From: Chrysoporthe austroafricana
Taxonomy: Eukaryota > Ascomycota > Sordariomycetes > Diaporthales > Cryphonectriaceae
NCBI GenBank assembly: GCA_001051155.2
Contig: JYIP02000007.1
Coordinates: 1,304,342 to 1,368,341 of the forward strand
Length of the DNA stretch: 64,000 nucleotides
Direction: 5' to 3'
Below, one piece after another: positions 14,623-26,700 of the stretch. Position numbers and translations under genes: made by a program. Each line of letters starts with the position of its first letter. The stretch's first letter is position 1. The notes under the pieces are model-generated. The model was not told the DNA's origin and did not search any database. It saw only the letters and a program-made list of their open reading frames with translations.

Positions 14623-17402
14623 ATGGCTCCCACATCACCCCGTCTGAAGATCCTATCAGGTATGTGGCAAACGATTTCGTCGTACCTTGTGCGATCTCCA
14701 GTCTCCGGCTCTATATCTCCCCAGGTCCCCTCCCCCCAGGTGCGACTGCGCATTCTTCGGGACGTTTTGGGGACGAGTGTCTTTCCTTGAAATCCCCCCC
14801 TCCCTCCCCTTCCCGCGCGGCCCACGCCTCTGTCCTCCCTGACTTCCACCTCACCACGCGCTCGTTTCGCTGTTCCTTCTCCTATGATGCGGTGCGCATG
14901 CATCCGTCGCTGATCGTCTCGACATGGCCGACACGGAGCTAATGAACATTCTTGCAGTGGGTGGGAACGCTGTCTCTGCCTTCCTGTCGTGGAGGCTACA
15001 GGCCACCAACGCCTGTGATGTAACTCTCGTATGGAAGTCCGGCTACGAGCACGTTGCACAATATGGCATCTCGTTCAAGTAAGTCGGACCACCGGCTGGG
15101 CGCCATGCGCGTCACCCCTCGTGGTACTGATTGTTTCGTTCAGGTCCGCAGTATTCGGCAACGAGCGCTTCAAGCCCCGTCGAGGTAGGGACGACCCCAG
15201 GCGAGCCCCAGGACTTATCGTGTTTACGGACAAGTACTGACGACATTCCACAACAGTGGTCAGATCACCAGAAGAGGCATTGAGTCGCAAAGAGGGATCC
15301 TTCGACTACGTCGTCCTCTGCGTGAAAGCCCTGCCTGATATCTACGACTTGGCCTCCGTCATCGACTCCGTCGTTGTTCCTAACCATACGTGCATCCTAA
15401 TCAACACCACAAACACCATCGGTCTCGAGGCAGCCATCGAAGAGAGATACCCAACGAACGTTGTCTTGTCTCTCGTGGCAGGTGCTGATCTGGGGCAGCT
15501 GGGCCAGAGCGAGTTCGAGCACAAGGGGTCGACCGAAGTATGGATTGGCCCGGCGAAGAGGAACTCTGCCATCCCAGCGACCATCCAGGATGACATGGCC
15601 TCAGCTCTTGCTATCACACTGAGCTCGGGTCAGGTTGACGCCAAGGTGTCGCCGAACATCCGGCAGCACCAGTACGAACGTGTCATAGGGTGAGCTCAAT
15701 TTCTTTTCCCGATTTTCCCCGTCTCGCATGGCTAATTAGTTTCAGTCCTATCGCTTTCCAACCCGCCAGCGTCATATTCGACACAGCAAGCTACTCCGAG
15801 CTGCTCGCGAAGCCTGCAGTGAGACCTCTCGTGTCAGGCGTGATCGACGAGCTACTAGAGTTGGCTGCCGCTCAAGGATGCAAATTTGATGCAGGCTTTA
15901 AGCAGAAGACCATGGACGACATGTTGAGGCAGACGGTTACGGACAGCATTATGTGGCAGGACTTCCAGGCTCGAAGGCCGATGGAGGTCGAGTCATTCCT
16001 TGGCTCACCCGTGAAGCTCGCGCAAGAGGCCAACATCAGCGTGCCCCGCATCGAGACTCTGTACGCCATGCTCCACCATCTGAACGTGGTCAACAGGAAC
16101 AGGCCAAAGATCGACGTCACTGCTGCGGCAGCAGGCCCTCCACCGCCATCCGGCTCGCCAACATCGATGGCTATGCCGTCCCCTGCAGCTCGCATGTCGA
16201 TGTCGCAGCCTCGCCCCATGCCGCCCAACGGCATGCCCAACGGAAACGGGATGGCACCACCGCGACGGCCCCGGGGCGCGTCGCAGATGGGGCCCCCTCC
16301 CGGTATGCGCCGCCCTTCATCCAATGCTGGTCCACCTAACGGTTACGGTCGCCCTCCGATGAACGGCATGCCAAATGGATCCTACGCCCGCCAGCAGCCG
16401 TCTAGGCGCGGCTCTATAGATGAAGGTCTGCAGGAGGAGTTCGGTCACCTGGGTTTCTACGAGGACGACATACCTGAGGGAGGCGAGGTGATGACTCCAG
16501 ACCAGTTGGCATTGAGAGAGCGCGAGTTGCAGCTACGACAGCGCGAGCTGGCGTTGCGGGACCAGGAGATGAGGATGAGAGGCCGAGGTCCAATGGGACC
16601 GCCACCAGGATCGAGGCGTGGACCACCCATGAGGGGTCCAGTATACGATGACGACGACGACGATGAGGACTACTTCGATCCCAACGCCGGACCGCCCGTG
16701 CCTATGATCGACCCGGACAATTTCGACATGATGAGTGTGACGTCCAGAAAGAATCGGCACACACCGAAGCCCTCAGCCTCAGCGTTTCGCAAGAATCCAG
16801 AAATTGACGCCATGCCAACCAGGTCTAGCCGTTTCCGCCCCAACTTTGGTGGCCGCAATCGCTCGAGCCAAATGGTCAACCAGACTCCTAACCTTGGCAC
16901 CAACATCCTAGATGACCCATTGATGAAGTTCACCGACAACAGATACGGCCATGTTGACCGAAGTACAATGCAGGCCGAATCGCGAGCGAACTCTATGACC
17001 TCTCAGGCCGGCAACTGGCAAAACGGACCGAATGGGATGTTCCAGCGGAGGGCGAGCCAGTCTCCCGGCTATGCTCCGTCTATGAGAGGAGGAAATGGGA
17101 GGCCGTCGCCGCCCAATGGGTATGGGCCGGGCATGAACGGGCGACCGTCTCCGCCAAACGGCGTCCGCCAGCCTGTGCCGCAATATCCTCCAGGCCACGG
17201 CAATGCAGTCGCGCCGCAACAAGTTGAACAGCACGCTGGGGTGAGCAACCTTCATCCGCCCTCCAAGGGCCACAATGTCCCAAGTCTGACTGGAAGTGCG
17301 AGCGCCAGCGCGGGCAGTGGTGAATCCACTAATCTCGATACACCATCTGCGCACAGCAGCCAGAGCAGCCTCGGGGCTCGCCCGTCGATTGCAGCGCGTT
17401 AG
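14623..17402 (+). CDS. PanE/ApbA ketopantoate reductase-like protein with disordered tail
   Basis: Five exons: 14623-14659, 14958-15078, 15144-15184, 15257-15689, 15746-17402, giving 762 residues. The first third is a ketopantoate-reductase-type Rossmann fold. Strand 1 and the dinucleotide loop are KILSVGGNAVSAF at about residues 9-21. A second segment, INTTNTIG, and a helical C-terminal domain up to about residue 340 follow. The remainder is low complexity: Pro/Met/Gly-rich, then a charged heptad stretch near 465-490 (repeats of RERELQLRQ type), an acidic Asp run near 510, and Asn/Gly/Pro-rich sequence to the end. True ketopantoate reductases are about 300-370 residues, so this belongs to a fungal subgroup with an added tail and may not act in pantothenate synthesis. 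The 12-residue first exon was chosen because its donor joins in phase and completes strand 1. An alternative start inside intron 1 is discussed in the findings. Confidence 0.85.
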
Positions 17403-19615
17403 GAACGACGCATTCCTGGGTCTGGCACGCTCAGGCCGGGTTCAACGCGGCTGCGATACCTGAGCCTCCAAACTCTGCGAGGCTCTAGTGCGCGATCGAA
17501 TCATCCAAAGGGCAAGGAGTGATCTGCCAGCCTGGTTGATCATAAAGCCTGGCCACCTTCGAAGACGTACTTCATGGAGATTGAACGAGCAGACGGTGCC
17601 CTGAGCATCGCGAAATTCTCACTTCTTGTTCGAGTTGTAACGAAACGCTACCCTGGATTTCTCGAATTTACGAACGCACGGCGTGCATACGATAAATAGA
17701 AGGCGTTGAGGGCAATGACGATGGGAAGGGAATCCATCAGTCCCTTGGTTATCAGTAGTGAGCCGAGACACTACTCCGGACACGGGAAAATCGAGTACAA
17801 AGCCGACCAAATATAATTAGTGATCGAGACCCCCGGCGCGACAGCGGCAACGGTCTCTATCCACACGTACATAGGGCATTTTGGCACGGCCAAATCACAG
17901 CACGTCACGGTATACTTCATCCTATTCTGTTAATACACCCAAACAACACACTCCAGCCTGCCGTTCCGTTTTGATATGTCTGGCATCGCCGCCTGTTCGA
18001 CAGACTGCTTGTCCACAGAGCGTGCGAAAACAAAGCCAGGAGGGTGTTGCATTTCGGCCATTGCGTGTAACGGGGTCCATGTTGGGAGCACCAGACGAGT
18101 GGGCAGGTAGGGGACGCGGCATTACGGTCTGTGGTGGTATTTGACGCGTGTCGTGGCGGAAACTAGAAGTGTATTTGCGGAGGAGCCGGCGAACAGACCC
18201 ATGGGTGAAGGGTCCATCCGTCGTCAGGAGTAAGGGGAATAAGGGTGGGATATAATCTGATGTATAAACACACAAACCGTGGTCGAACAGACACCACATT
18301 TTCCTTTCGTTCACACAAAAGTGTATTAACCGTTCCTGAGTGTGTCCCACTCCTCTTGTACTGATCGAAAAGGCCGCAGCCAACAAGGTGGGACGCCTGT
18401 GAAAGCACGTCTACCTCTACGTAAACTCGAACGTTCGTAGTTAAAAGAGACGACCGAGAGGTCGGGGATGGCAAGCATAGGAGAATCAGAAGGGCTTGAG
18501 GGCACCGGAAGAGGCGCCCCTTGGGAAGGAGGAAGGGGGTGTGGGAGAGGCCCTTGTCCGCTTGTCTAGTCAGTGGGTTCGCTCAGTCGTCCAGACACCC
18601 ATCACTCGGGAGGCGGATGGGTGCCTCCTTGGGGGCTCGAAGATTTCGGGTCTGAGAGGGCGAGAGGAATTGTAGGGGCCGTCCCGCTCGTTTGCCTCTA
18701 CACGCCGCGGGAAGGCCCTCTCCCCTGCTGTGGGCCGGTGTCCAGCAGCCTACGCCACTTCTGTCTCTCTTCCCTACCGTCGTCGTGGCACCAGTTGAAA
18801 GCCTTCTCGTATCTCCTAGACAGGTATCACAGCGTCGGGGCGTCTGCGCCGGTGGTGTGGGAGACTACGTGTTGCTTGCTCCGCAGCCGATGCAGAAAGA
18901 AGGCCCGGCCGCTGGGGATAGCTGCACAGGCGGAGGGAGGGAAGGGTGTCCTCTCTCTGTCCGGTATGCTCCTCGCAGGAGGTGCATGCCCTACCAGTCA
19001 GTGCCTGGGTCGAGGCAGCGCGGCAGAAGTCCAACAGGGCGGGTGGTCGCACCGCAGGAGCGACGCCTGTCTGCCCGTCCGGAGTGGTACAGAATCTAGT
19101 GCCAATCTGCGAGAGTCAGGACGGGTCGGGTCCCGGGTGCGTCTGGCTCGTGGGTGCTGGTGGGTGGTCCGAGGCTGCTTCTTGTCGAAGGAGGGGGGCG
19201 CCTCAGGGCTGGCCGCCGGCCTCGCCAGGGCGGGAGGGCACCCCCAGAAGCTCACGGCACGGTGAGTCCCACGATGCCCTGGCGACCGTCCCGTCCTCAA
19301 AGGTCGGGAATGATCGGGTCTACTGGGTAGTTGCTTGCTGTAGGAGCGGCAGGGTCGAGATCGAGATTCGTCGTCGTTCTCGTCGGGTCGGCGCGTGAGG
19401 CCCGCCAGGTGGTGCCGGCTGGCAGCGGGTGGTCTCGATGGCGACGTCCCGACGAACGAGCCGCGGTCGCGTCAACATCAACATCAGCATCAACAACAAC
19501 ACATCGTTCATCCAGCAACCCTCCATTTGTCGCATCTCGCACAACACTGCAGACCACCTGCTCGGGATCGCTTCTACAGCAGAGATCGGAGCACATACGC
19601 CCGCGCTCCGTCAAC
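17403..19615. other. Intergenic region between the PanE-like gene and hsk3
   Basis: Holds the 3' end of the PanE-like transcript and, at its right end (about 19440-19615, rich in CAACATCA repeats), the probable 5' leader of hsk3. I see no gene in the middle. The 230-codon frame near 18573-19265 is compositionally GC-rich noise without a domain. Confidence 0.5.
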
Positions 19616-20023
19616 ATGAACAACAGCCAGAGCACGCAGCGGCAATCCATGGCCACATCCGGCAGCGCGGTCAAGCAGAGACAGCTGGTGCGTTGCGGTG
19701 ATACCACTCCTTTTACCTATGAACTTGCGTCATCGTGGAAGTTTATTTGTATGAGGGCTAGCTAACAACGAGCGCTCCCTAGACGCAGCTGCACTCTCAG
19801 CTGGCCCAGCTGTCCGCCAACCTCGCGGATACCGAGAACCTCCTCCGCATGACCAGCGTCCAGGCTGAGTGCATGCGTGGCCTGGGAAGCTGGCACGGTG
19901 GACTGTAAGTCTCACATGGCGGGTTTCATGCGGGCGCCCATGCTGACCGGCGTCTGTAGATTTATGGCTGCCAGCAAGGTACTCGGCGAGGATTCCGTGA
20001 GGGAACAAGCGCAGGAGAAGTGA
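19616..20023 (+). CDS. hsk3: DASH complex subunit Hsk3
   Basis: A very small gene of three exons (19616-19687, 19783-19904, 19960-20023) encoding 85 residues. The core, KQRQLTQLHSQLAQLSANL followed by ADTENLLRM, is the conserved coiled-coil of the Hsk3 subunit of the DASH/Dam1 ring, which couples kinetochores to spindle microtubules in fungi. It continues with GLGSWHGGLFMAASKVLGE, a conserved fungal C-terminal stretch. About 22 N-terminal residues are Ser/Gln/Thr-rich and poorly structured. Intron 1 is 95 nt with GCTAAC before the acceptor; intron 2 is 55 nt. All joints are in phase. The coding exons are 24, 41 and 21 codons long, so it is easily missed by automatic annotation. It converges with rpr2 on the opposite strand. 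Confidence 0.92.
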
Positions 20024-20374
20024 AACCGCGATGTCCCTCTCAGCCAACAAGCAACCAGAGCTCAAGTATTGAGCGGATCTACCAGCATGCAGAACAATCA
20101 TCGCGAAATGCCGGCCCTTGTCGCTGCGCCGCGCTCGTGGACGCCAGCTTTCAGCTTCGCTTCGGGACACAATGCGGTTTCCGTTGACCGCTAGCCTTGT
20201 ACTTACGAAAGGCAGGGCCGGTGCCACTTTGATAAGAGACGGCCGGGTGAGATGAGAACCCTCCAGGTCCTTCCAGACAAAGCTGCGAGACACTAGCCCA
20301 TCGACATGGGCTGAGTATAGATTTTTTGCCCATCGGGCCATGAGACAGAGTCCGAACGAACAATGCACCTGGTC
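20024..20374. other. Convergent intergenic region hsk3/rpr2
   Basis: About 350 bases between the two stop codons. It should contain both 3' ends; nothing else is seen. Confidence 0.5.
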
Positions 20375-20863
20375 TCAAGTTTCGTTCTGCTGTTGTGCCT
20401 GCGATGCGGCAGCGCGGTGACTTCGCTTCTTTTGTCTCTCGGCGTTGACTGGAAAGCGCTTTTCCCCGCCGCATGTGTGGCATTTGACCACCAATACATC
20501 CGCCCACGGCTTCCTGCCGCCCTTGCTCCTGTTCTCGACGGCAGAGGAGGATGTCTGGCCGTCGACGAGGAGCGTGTCGCAGTGCTTGCAGACGGTCCGC
20601 TTCATGTCCGGGCTGATCCGAATCTGGGACTTGAGAGTGACGTTGCGCAGGTCCGTGAGCATCTGGCGTGGCAGGTTCTGAGCCGTGGCTGTGTGGTCTG
20701 TCTGGTCACCAATAGTACCGCCTGCCAACGGTTGAGTCTCATGACTGGTGGTGTGTGGCGTATGTTTGCCTGCCTGCGACAGATATGTTGCTGCTTGATA
20801 GAGAAATGAAACGCGAGAGTAAATGTGCCGGTTTGGCACGCCGGTCTTCTTTGTCTTCGCCAT
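20375..20863 (-). CDS. rpr2: RNase P subunit Rpr2/Rpp21 family
   Basis: A single-exon gene of 162 residues. The N-terminal PNRHIYSRVSFLYQAATYL is the conserved helix of the Rpr2/Rpp21/Snm1 family, which binds RNase P or RNase MRP RNA. The zinc ribbon is formed by C92 and C95 (CKHC) and C128 and C131 (CHTC), followed by KRFP. Yeast Rpr2 is 144 residues. The insert at about 31-65 and the basic, Gln-rich tail are variable. The role is in pre-tRNA 5' processing; the single match to the family cannot exclude an MRP-specific Snm1-like role. It starts divergently from sub2, 763 nt away. Confidence 0.88.
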   Translation of the reverse strand: MAKTKKTGVPNRHIYSRVSFLYQAATYLSQAGKHTPHTTSHETQPLAGGTIGDQTDHTATAQNLPRQMLTDLRNVTLKSQIRISPDMKRTVCKHCDTLLVDGQTSSSAVENRSKGGRKPWADVLVVKCHTCGGEKRFPVNAERQKKRSHRAAASQAQQQNET

Positions 20864-21626
20864 GGCGTCCGCAGCCCGAGGGAATCAAGTGCTGTTGGGT
20901 TTGTCAAGCTCGAGATGACTCCTCAGGGATATACTGAGTCCACAAGGCGAGCCTTAGGGACAGCCCGTACCTGCCGACCCGACGACGACCACCTTGAGAA
21001 CGGGCAAGACGTGGGTGCGAGAGTAATAATAGGTAAGCTGCGAGGCTGTCGTGCCATATCAAAGTGTGTGACCAGTCAAAATTGGTGTTTTGGTGTGGGA
21101 TCTCTGTAGACCCTCTCTCAGCACGGTTCAGCCCTGCGCGCAGGACACCCCACAGCCTGTGCACGCCGTGGTGTCCTGGAAAATTGGGGCAGGCAGCCGA
21201 AACAGGCTAGCTCGGGCGTCTGGGAGGCAGGCCAGTGAGGCAGGGCAAAGGGCAGCAAGCGGTGCGCGCACCTCCCGCCCCCACCCCCTGCGGCTACAAC
21301 CATAGTACCTGCTACGGCTGCTGCTGTCAGCTTTCTTTCACCTCTGTGGCTTGAGCCGTTTCCAAGCTCGCTTTCCTCCACAAATTTCCCACCCTTTCTC
21401 CCAACCTCCATCACTCGACCCGACTTCCACTCTTCTTCAACCAACCAACGCTGCATTCTCGACCCGCCGTTTGCGCGTCGACAGCCAATTCTTTTCTTAC
21501 TTGCAGCGTTTCCCTGCGCTGCCCTCCCGCTCTTTGTTTGCGAGCCTCGCGTCTCTGGCCACGCGCCTGCTCTCAGCCTTGTCCAATCTCACCCCGCGAT
21601 CCGCTTGATCGATAATCACAGCCGCC
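20864..21626. promoter_or_regulatory. Shared divergent promoter region rpr2/sub2
   Basis: 763 bases between the divergent starts of rpr2 and sub2. The right 280 bases (about 21345-21620) are CT-rich on the + strand and look like the sub2 core promoter and 5' leader. No specific factor site was identified. Confidence 0.5.
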
Positions 21627-23786
21627 ATGTCTGCCGAGGAGGATCTCATCGACTACTCCGACGAGGAGCTCGAGACCCAGAAGACCGCTGTCCCCGCCAA
21701 CGGCAAGAAGGCCGAGGCCGCCGCTGGCGACAGTGTCGACAAGAAGGGCTCCTATGTCGGCATCCACTCCACTGGTTTCCGCGACTTCCTGCTCAAGCCT
21801 GAGCTGATCCGCGCCATCACCGACTGTGGCTTCGAGCATCCTTCGGAGGGTCAGTCTTGAAAACACACTCTTACTCCATTGCAGCCTATCGTTACCCTCC
21901 AAATGCCATGTCCCTCCTGCGTGCCACACAAGGGTCCGTCCATCTCGCAAGCAAAACAAACCAGAGAGGCAAAGAAGCCTGGTCCAAAGTCGGGACAATC
22001 ATCCCCATCGTGGAGATGGATGCTGGTGGTGTCCGACGCGGTCAGAACAAGACAAGGACAAAGGGCCCTGCCACTTCCGTGGGGAAAGCCGACAGCCTCT
22101 GCGCTATACACGGGGGAAAAAAAAAGGACGGAGGGCAAGGTCGCTCTCAGATGGTCGACGCAATTGTCTGCTCTGGACTTTTGGGTTCTATTTTTGGGAG
22201 CGCCATCAGCGGACCGCATCGACCAGCTCCACCCGAGCTCGTGCCATCTGGCTCTGGTCGCGTCTATGGGTCCTCGCACGGGATGTTGAAGAAGGCGGCG
22301 CATCGAACCGGCGCGTTTGGCGAGGAGCGCTTTGGAACTCCCCGCCGGCGCAGGACTCTGGTCCGCGAGCTTGTCTTGATCGATGGATCCTTGTGTCACG
22401 CGCCGCGCTTGCGTTGACGACCTGAAACCTGCGTTCGACCGAGATACTTTGCTGCGACGATGGACGGACCTACCGACTCCCTCTCCGTCCTCCTCCGTTC
22501 AAACCTTGCGAGACCATTTTCTAACATCGGGTCGATCGTGCAGTTCAGCAAACATGCATTCCCCAGGCGCTGCTCGGCGGTGATATCATCTGCCAGGCCA
22601 AGTCTGGTCTCGGAAAGACCGCGGTCTTCGTCCTCACCACCCTCCAGCAGGTCGAGCCCGTCGCGGGCGAGTGCTCCGTCCTGGTCATGTGCCACACTCG
22701 TGAGCTCGCCTTCCAGATCCGCAACGAGTACAATCGATTCTCCAAGTACATGCCCGACATCAAGACCGGCGTCTTCTACGGTGGTACGCCCATCCAGAAG
22801 GACGCCGAGGTTCTGAAGAACAAGGAGACTCACCCGCACATCATCGTCGGAACTCCTGGCCGCCTCAACGCCCTTGTCCGCGACAAGCACCTGCGGCTGG
22901 GCAGCGTCCGCATCTTCGTTCTCGACGAGTGCGACAAGATGCTTGATCAAGTTGGTGAGTTCGACCGCCCAGCCTCCAGTATCTCCTCCAGCAGCCGCTG
23001 ACCGAGACAGACATGCGCCGTGACGTCCAGGAGATCTTCCGTGCGACGCCCCAGCAGAAGCAGGTCATGATGTTCAGCGCTACCCTCTCCGACACTGTCA
23101 AGCCGATCTGCCGCAAGTTTATGCAGAACCCCACAGAGCACTACGTCGACGAAGATACCAAGTTGACGCTGCACGGTCTTCAGCAGTACTACGTTGCTCT
23201 TGAGGAGCGTGAGAAGAACCGCAAGCTCAACGAGCTTCTCGACGATCTTCAGTTCAACCAGGTCATCATCTTCGTCAAGAGCACCATCCGCGCCACCGAG
23301 TTGGACAAGCTGCTGCGGGAGTGTAACTTCCCGTCTATCGCGGTTCACTCTGGTGTCAGCCAGGAAGAGCGGTAAGTCGTGTGCTTGGATCTGGACCTTC
23401 AAACTGCAATTACTAACAGCCATCTAGTATTCGCCGGTACAAGGAGTTCAAGGAATTCAACAAGCGCATCTGCGTTGCCACTGACGTCTTCGGTCGTGGT
23501 ATCGACATCGAGCGTATCAACCTGGCCATCAACTACGATATGCCTTCCGATGCCGATTCCTACCTGCACCGTGTCGGTCGTGCCGGTCGCTTCGGTACCA
23601 AGGGCTTGGCCATCTCCTTCGTCAGTACTGATGACGATCGACAAGTGCTCGAGGCCATTGGCAAGCGCTTTGAAGTCGCCATCCCGTAAGTCTTCGTCGC
23701 TATGGTCTCCTGGAGACATCAGCTAACACCATCGCAGTGAGTTTCCGAAGGATGGCATCGAGGCGAGCACCTACATGGCTTCTTAG
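21627..23786 (+). CDS. sub2: Sub2/UAP56 DEAD-box RNA helicase
   Basis: Five exons (21627-21849, 22544-22954, 23011-23371, 23428-23685, 23738-23786) encode 433 residues, the usual Sub2 size. Motifs in order: Q motif region GFEHPSEVQQ (about 68-77), motif I AKSGLGKT (93-100), motif II DECD (202-205) rather than DEAD, which is diagnostic of Sub2/UAP56, motif III SAT (234-236) and motif [10 protein letters not shown] (379-386). The acidic N-terminus [10 protein letters not shown] is the conserved UAP56-binding-motif-like segment of the family. Sub2 acts in the nucleus in spliceosome assembly and, with Yra1/ALY in TREX, in mRNA export. Intron 1 is 694 nt; the other three are 52-56 nt. Reading into intron 1 meets a stop after two further codons. 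The start has a strong context, GCCGCCATG. Confidence 0.97.
21850..22543 (+). other. Long first intron of sub2
   Basis: Donor GTCAGT at 21850, branch CTAAC about 20 nt before the acceptor, and acceptor CAG ending at 22543. The 694 nt hold open frames on both strands, but none resembles a known protein. It is about twelve times longer than the other introns of the gene. Confidence 0.85.
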
Positions 23787-26700
23787 TTATGAGTGCGTCG
23801 AGGCGGTTGACATGGCGCTGCGTTCTGAGCTATGGTAGAAAGTACCTGATATCTGGGACGGAAAACTTGGAACACTAAGAAAAGATTTCAAAAAATGACA
23901 TTCGGGATGCCGTGCTGGGATAAGTCTTGATGCGTACGGCTTAACACTGCTGTCTACTCTCTTTTCTTAGCTTGGTAACGAAGGGCAGAAATCAGGAACA
24001 CGTTCATGCTTTCCAAACTGACGAGAACTCGAGAAAGTCATGGGAGAGAATGGATTCGTCTCGAGGTCGTCATGAACTTTCTCCTATACCTCGCTTCCCT
24101 TGTGCTTTTGCTTCGTGACATCGTGCCTTACGCTATAGCCCGCTTCTCTCTCCCCTTTCTTTCCTCTTGCTAGATGCAACCTTGAGGACGATTAACTTAC
24201 CCTCTCATCGCAAGCTTCGCTGACTCCGGATCTTTCGCTCATAAACTCATGCAAGCGTAAGGATGGCCGGACAAGGGAATATCTGGCCAGTCAGGCATTA
24301 TTCACGTCCCCATATCCCGCTGGCCAGACCATACCGGCGACAACGTTCCTGCACGCACATCTTCTCTGCAAAGTCTCTTGCTATCTGCCGCGATAACATG
24401 TTATTCCTGTCTGCAGTCAAAGTAGGGACAGTCCCTATCTTTTTTGGATCTCACCGGCCGCCTCTCTGGCTTTTGACTTCAGAAGCCCAGTCCAATCCAG
24501 TTTTTGGAGGCTGCTGGCACGACACGAACGAGGGAGCGTATACACTCACCGCCCCCTCCAGCCGCTGTGACATGATGTAGCTGTTAGGGTCGCTTCCGCG
24601 AAGGCTAAGGGGGCCATTCATCTCCTCGATGGCGTGGCGGTATGTCGATACCTGGCCCTCGATCGGGGTTCTCCCGATAGTGTACAAGATCGGACGATGT
24701 ACAGCTGCGGGATCATGGAAGGGAGGACGAGCCTTGGCGTGGGCTATGATAGGAATCAATGTCTGTCTCGGGGAGGCACCACGAGTGCTGTTGAGACCAC
24801 TGGCAGAGGCGAACGCCGCATGTAGCTAGGCATCTCGAGGAGGACGCCTTGCGAGGTGGGAGGACGCATGTCGAATCTGGCGACAGCCGGTCAACGAAGC
24901 AGCTGTGGCCCGATGGACGGGTAGTCTCGCCCCAGCTAAGCTGAGAGAGCCTTACTTGTACAGCGACAGGGCAGGCTTGCACGACGAATCCGGACCTGGA
25001 AATGCCTGTACCGTTTCCGCGGGGGAAGACCAGAAGTGTTGGGATGGCTAGAATACCTAGGGAGCTATGGAGCATGAGGGCCACCAGCCTCGATAGTGGC
25101 GTAGCCTCTCCTACCACTTACTAGTACCAGAGGAGGTACACGATCTCGCGGTCTGCAAAGAAGAAAAGGACAGATTCGCCATGGCACCCCTACGTGTTCT
25201 ATGGGGCCACCACACAACATGGCCGATAGAAGGAGAGACGGCCTCCTCGCCGCACGACTTCCTCCCAGAATGTAACGCCTCCTCCCGTGCGACTATTCGA
25301 AAGCATGTCCGTTAAGAGCTTGTCCATCTGCTGTGTTTGCGCGCGCTCACAACCCTCGCGCCACCGGTCGCCGCCCTTGGGATGTCGTGCATGACGAGGC
25401 TAGGGCCGACATTCGAGCTGTCGCATGCTCATCCAAACTATCGTGGGCAAGGAGCTACTGAGTCTAGCCCGGGATGCGAAGAAAGAAGTGGCCTAGCTGC
25501 CCGGTTGTAGGAGGCCAACCTCCTACGGGCAGGAAAACATCGACGTATGGAGTGAACGAACCGGATTACTCGTCGCGGGCATCGACACTGGAGGCAAGTT
25601 TTGAGTAATGACGTTTTGCAGGCCTTTCTCAGAGGTTCCTTTGACGTCTACTATGGGTTTTTGGCAGACTCGTGGCTAGATCATCCGCGACTGAGCGTCT
25701 CATTTGTTAGATCCAACACGAGACTGTTAGGTAGGGAAGGCATTGAGCAAGGCAGAGGATTTTGAAGCACAGGGCAAAATCAGACTACATCCTGTAGGCC
25801 TGACTTGGCATGCTGCAGCTGTGTGGATTCAAAGCATCTTCTAGTCGTACTTTCGGAGACTCTTCTTGGTCCCTCGAATGCCTCTAGACTAAAGGACTCT
25901 CTGTTCTTCTGGCCCGGGCAAGACCCAGGTCTCATTAGAGCATGAGCCCAGGCTCTTCCTTTCCGAAGATGGAAAGGCTCATGGCCCATAAACACTCTAA
26001 GTATTTCAATGAGGTCTCGCGAGTGTCTTTATTTCCAAGATGTCAAGCAACGAAGGAGCCTCGCCGACTATGAAAGTCAGTTTGATAAATAGCCCCAAAT
26101 ACCTATGAGCGAGCCTGCTCACCATTCGTGAGGCACGGAGAGCATGCTTCCAGGCACAAGCGAAGGGCCGGCGCGAGCGAAGGCTCTGCTCGTGCCGCGA
26201 CGGACAGGTTGAGGAAGATGATCGTAAGAAAAGAGGGCGTGCATGGAGTACAACCGCGACGAGAAGTGCCACAGGTTCAATAGGCTTCTGGCAACTTGCG
26301 CATACACTCATGCTACTATAAAAAAAACCATGGGAAACAATGCGTCGGGCAAAGGGTGTTCCACGAGAGGAGGTACTGTTCTCGAAAGATTTGTGATTGA
26401 GTAGATCAAGACAAACAAACGGTAATAATCTGCAGGTGGCTTAGAAAGAGGGTTTTCTCGGTCCAAAGCACCTGCTGGGCGCCTAGATTTTGTGGCACAC
26501 TATATCTCTATTAATATCAATATATGTAGGTTCCTCGTGGCTCGGATAACCTCTAATTCTGTTAAGTTAACCAATCGACCCACGCCGAGTGCAATATGAT
26601 GTGTAGATGCTGGATGGTCACGGTGGTTCATTCTTCACGGATTGGGCACACTAAACGTCAACCCCAGCAGCATAAAGCCTCACACTCGTTTTTGTATACG

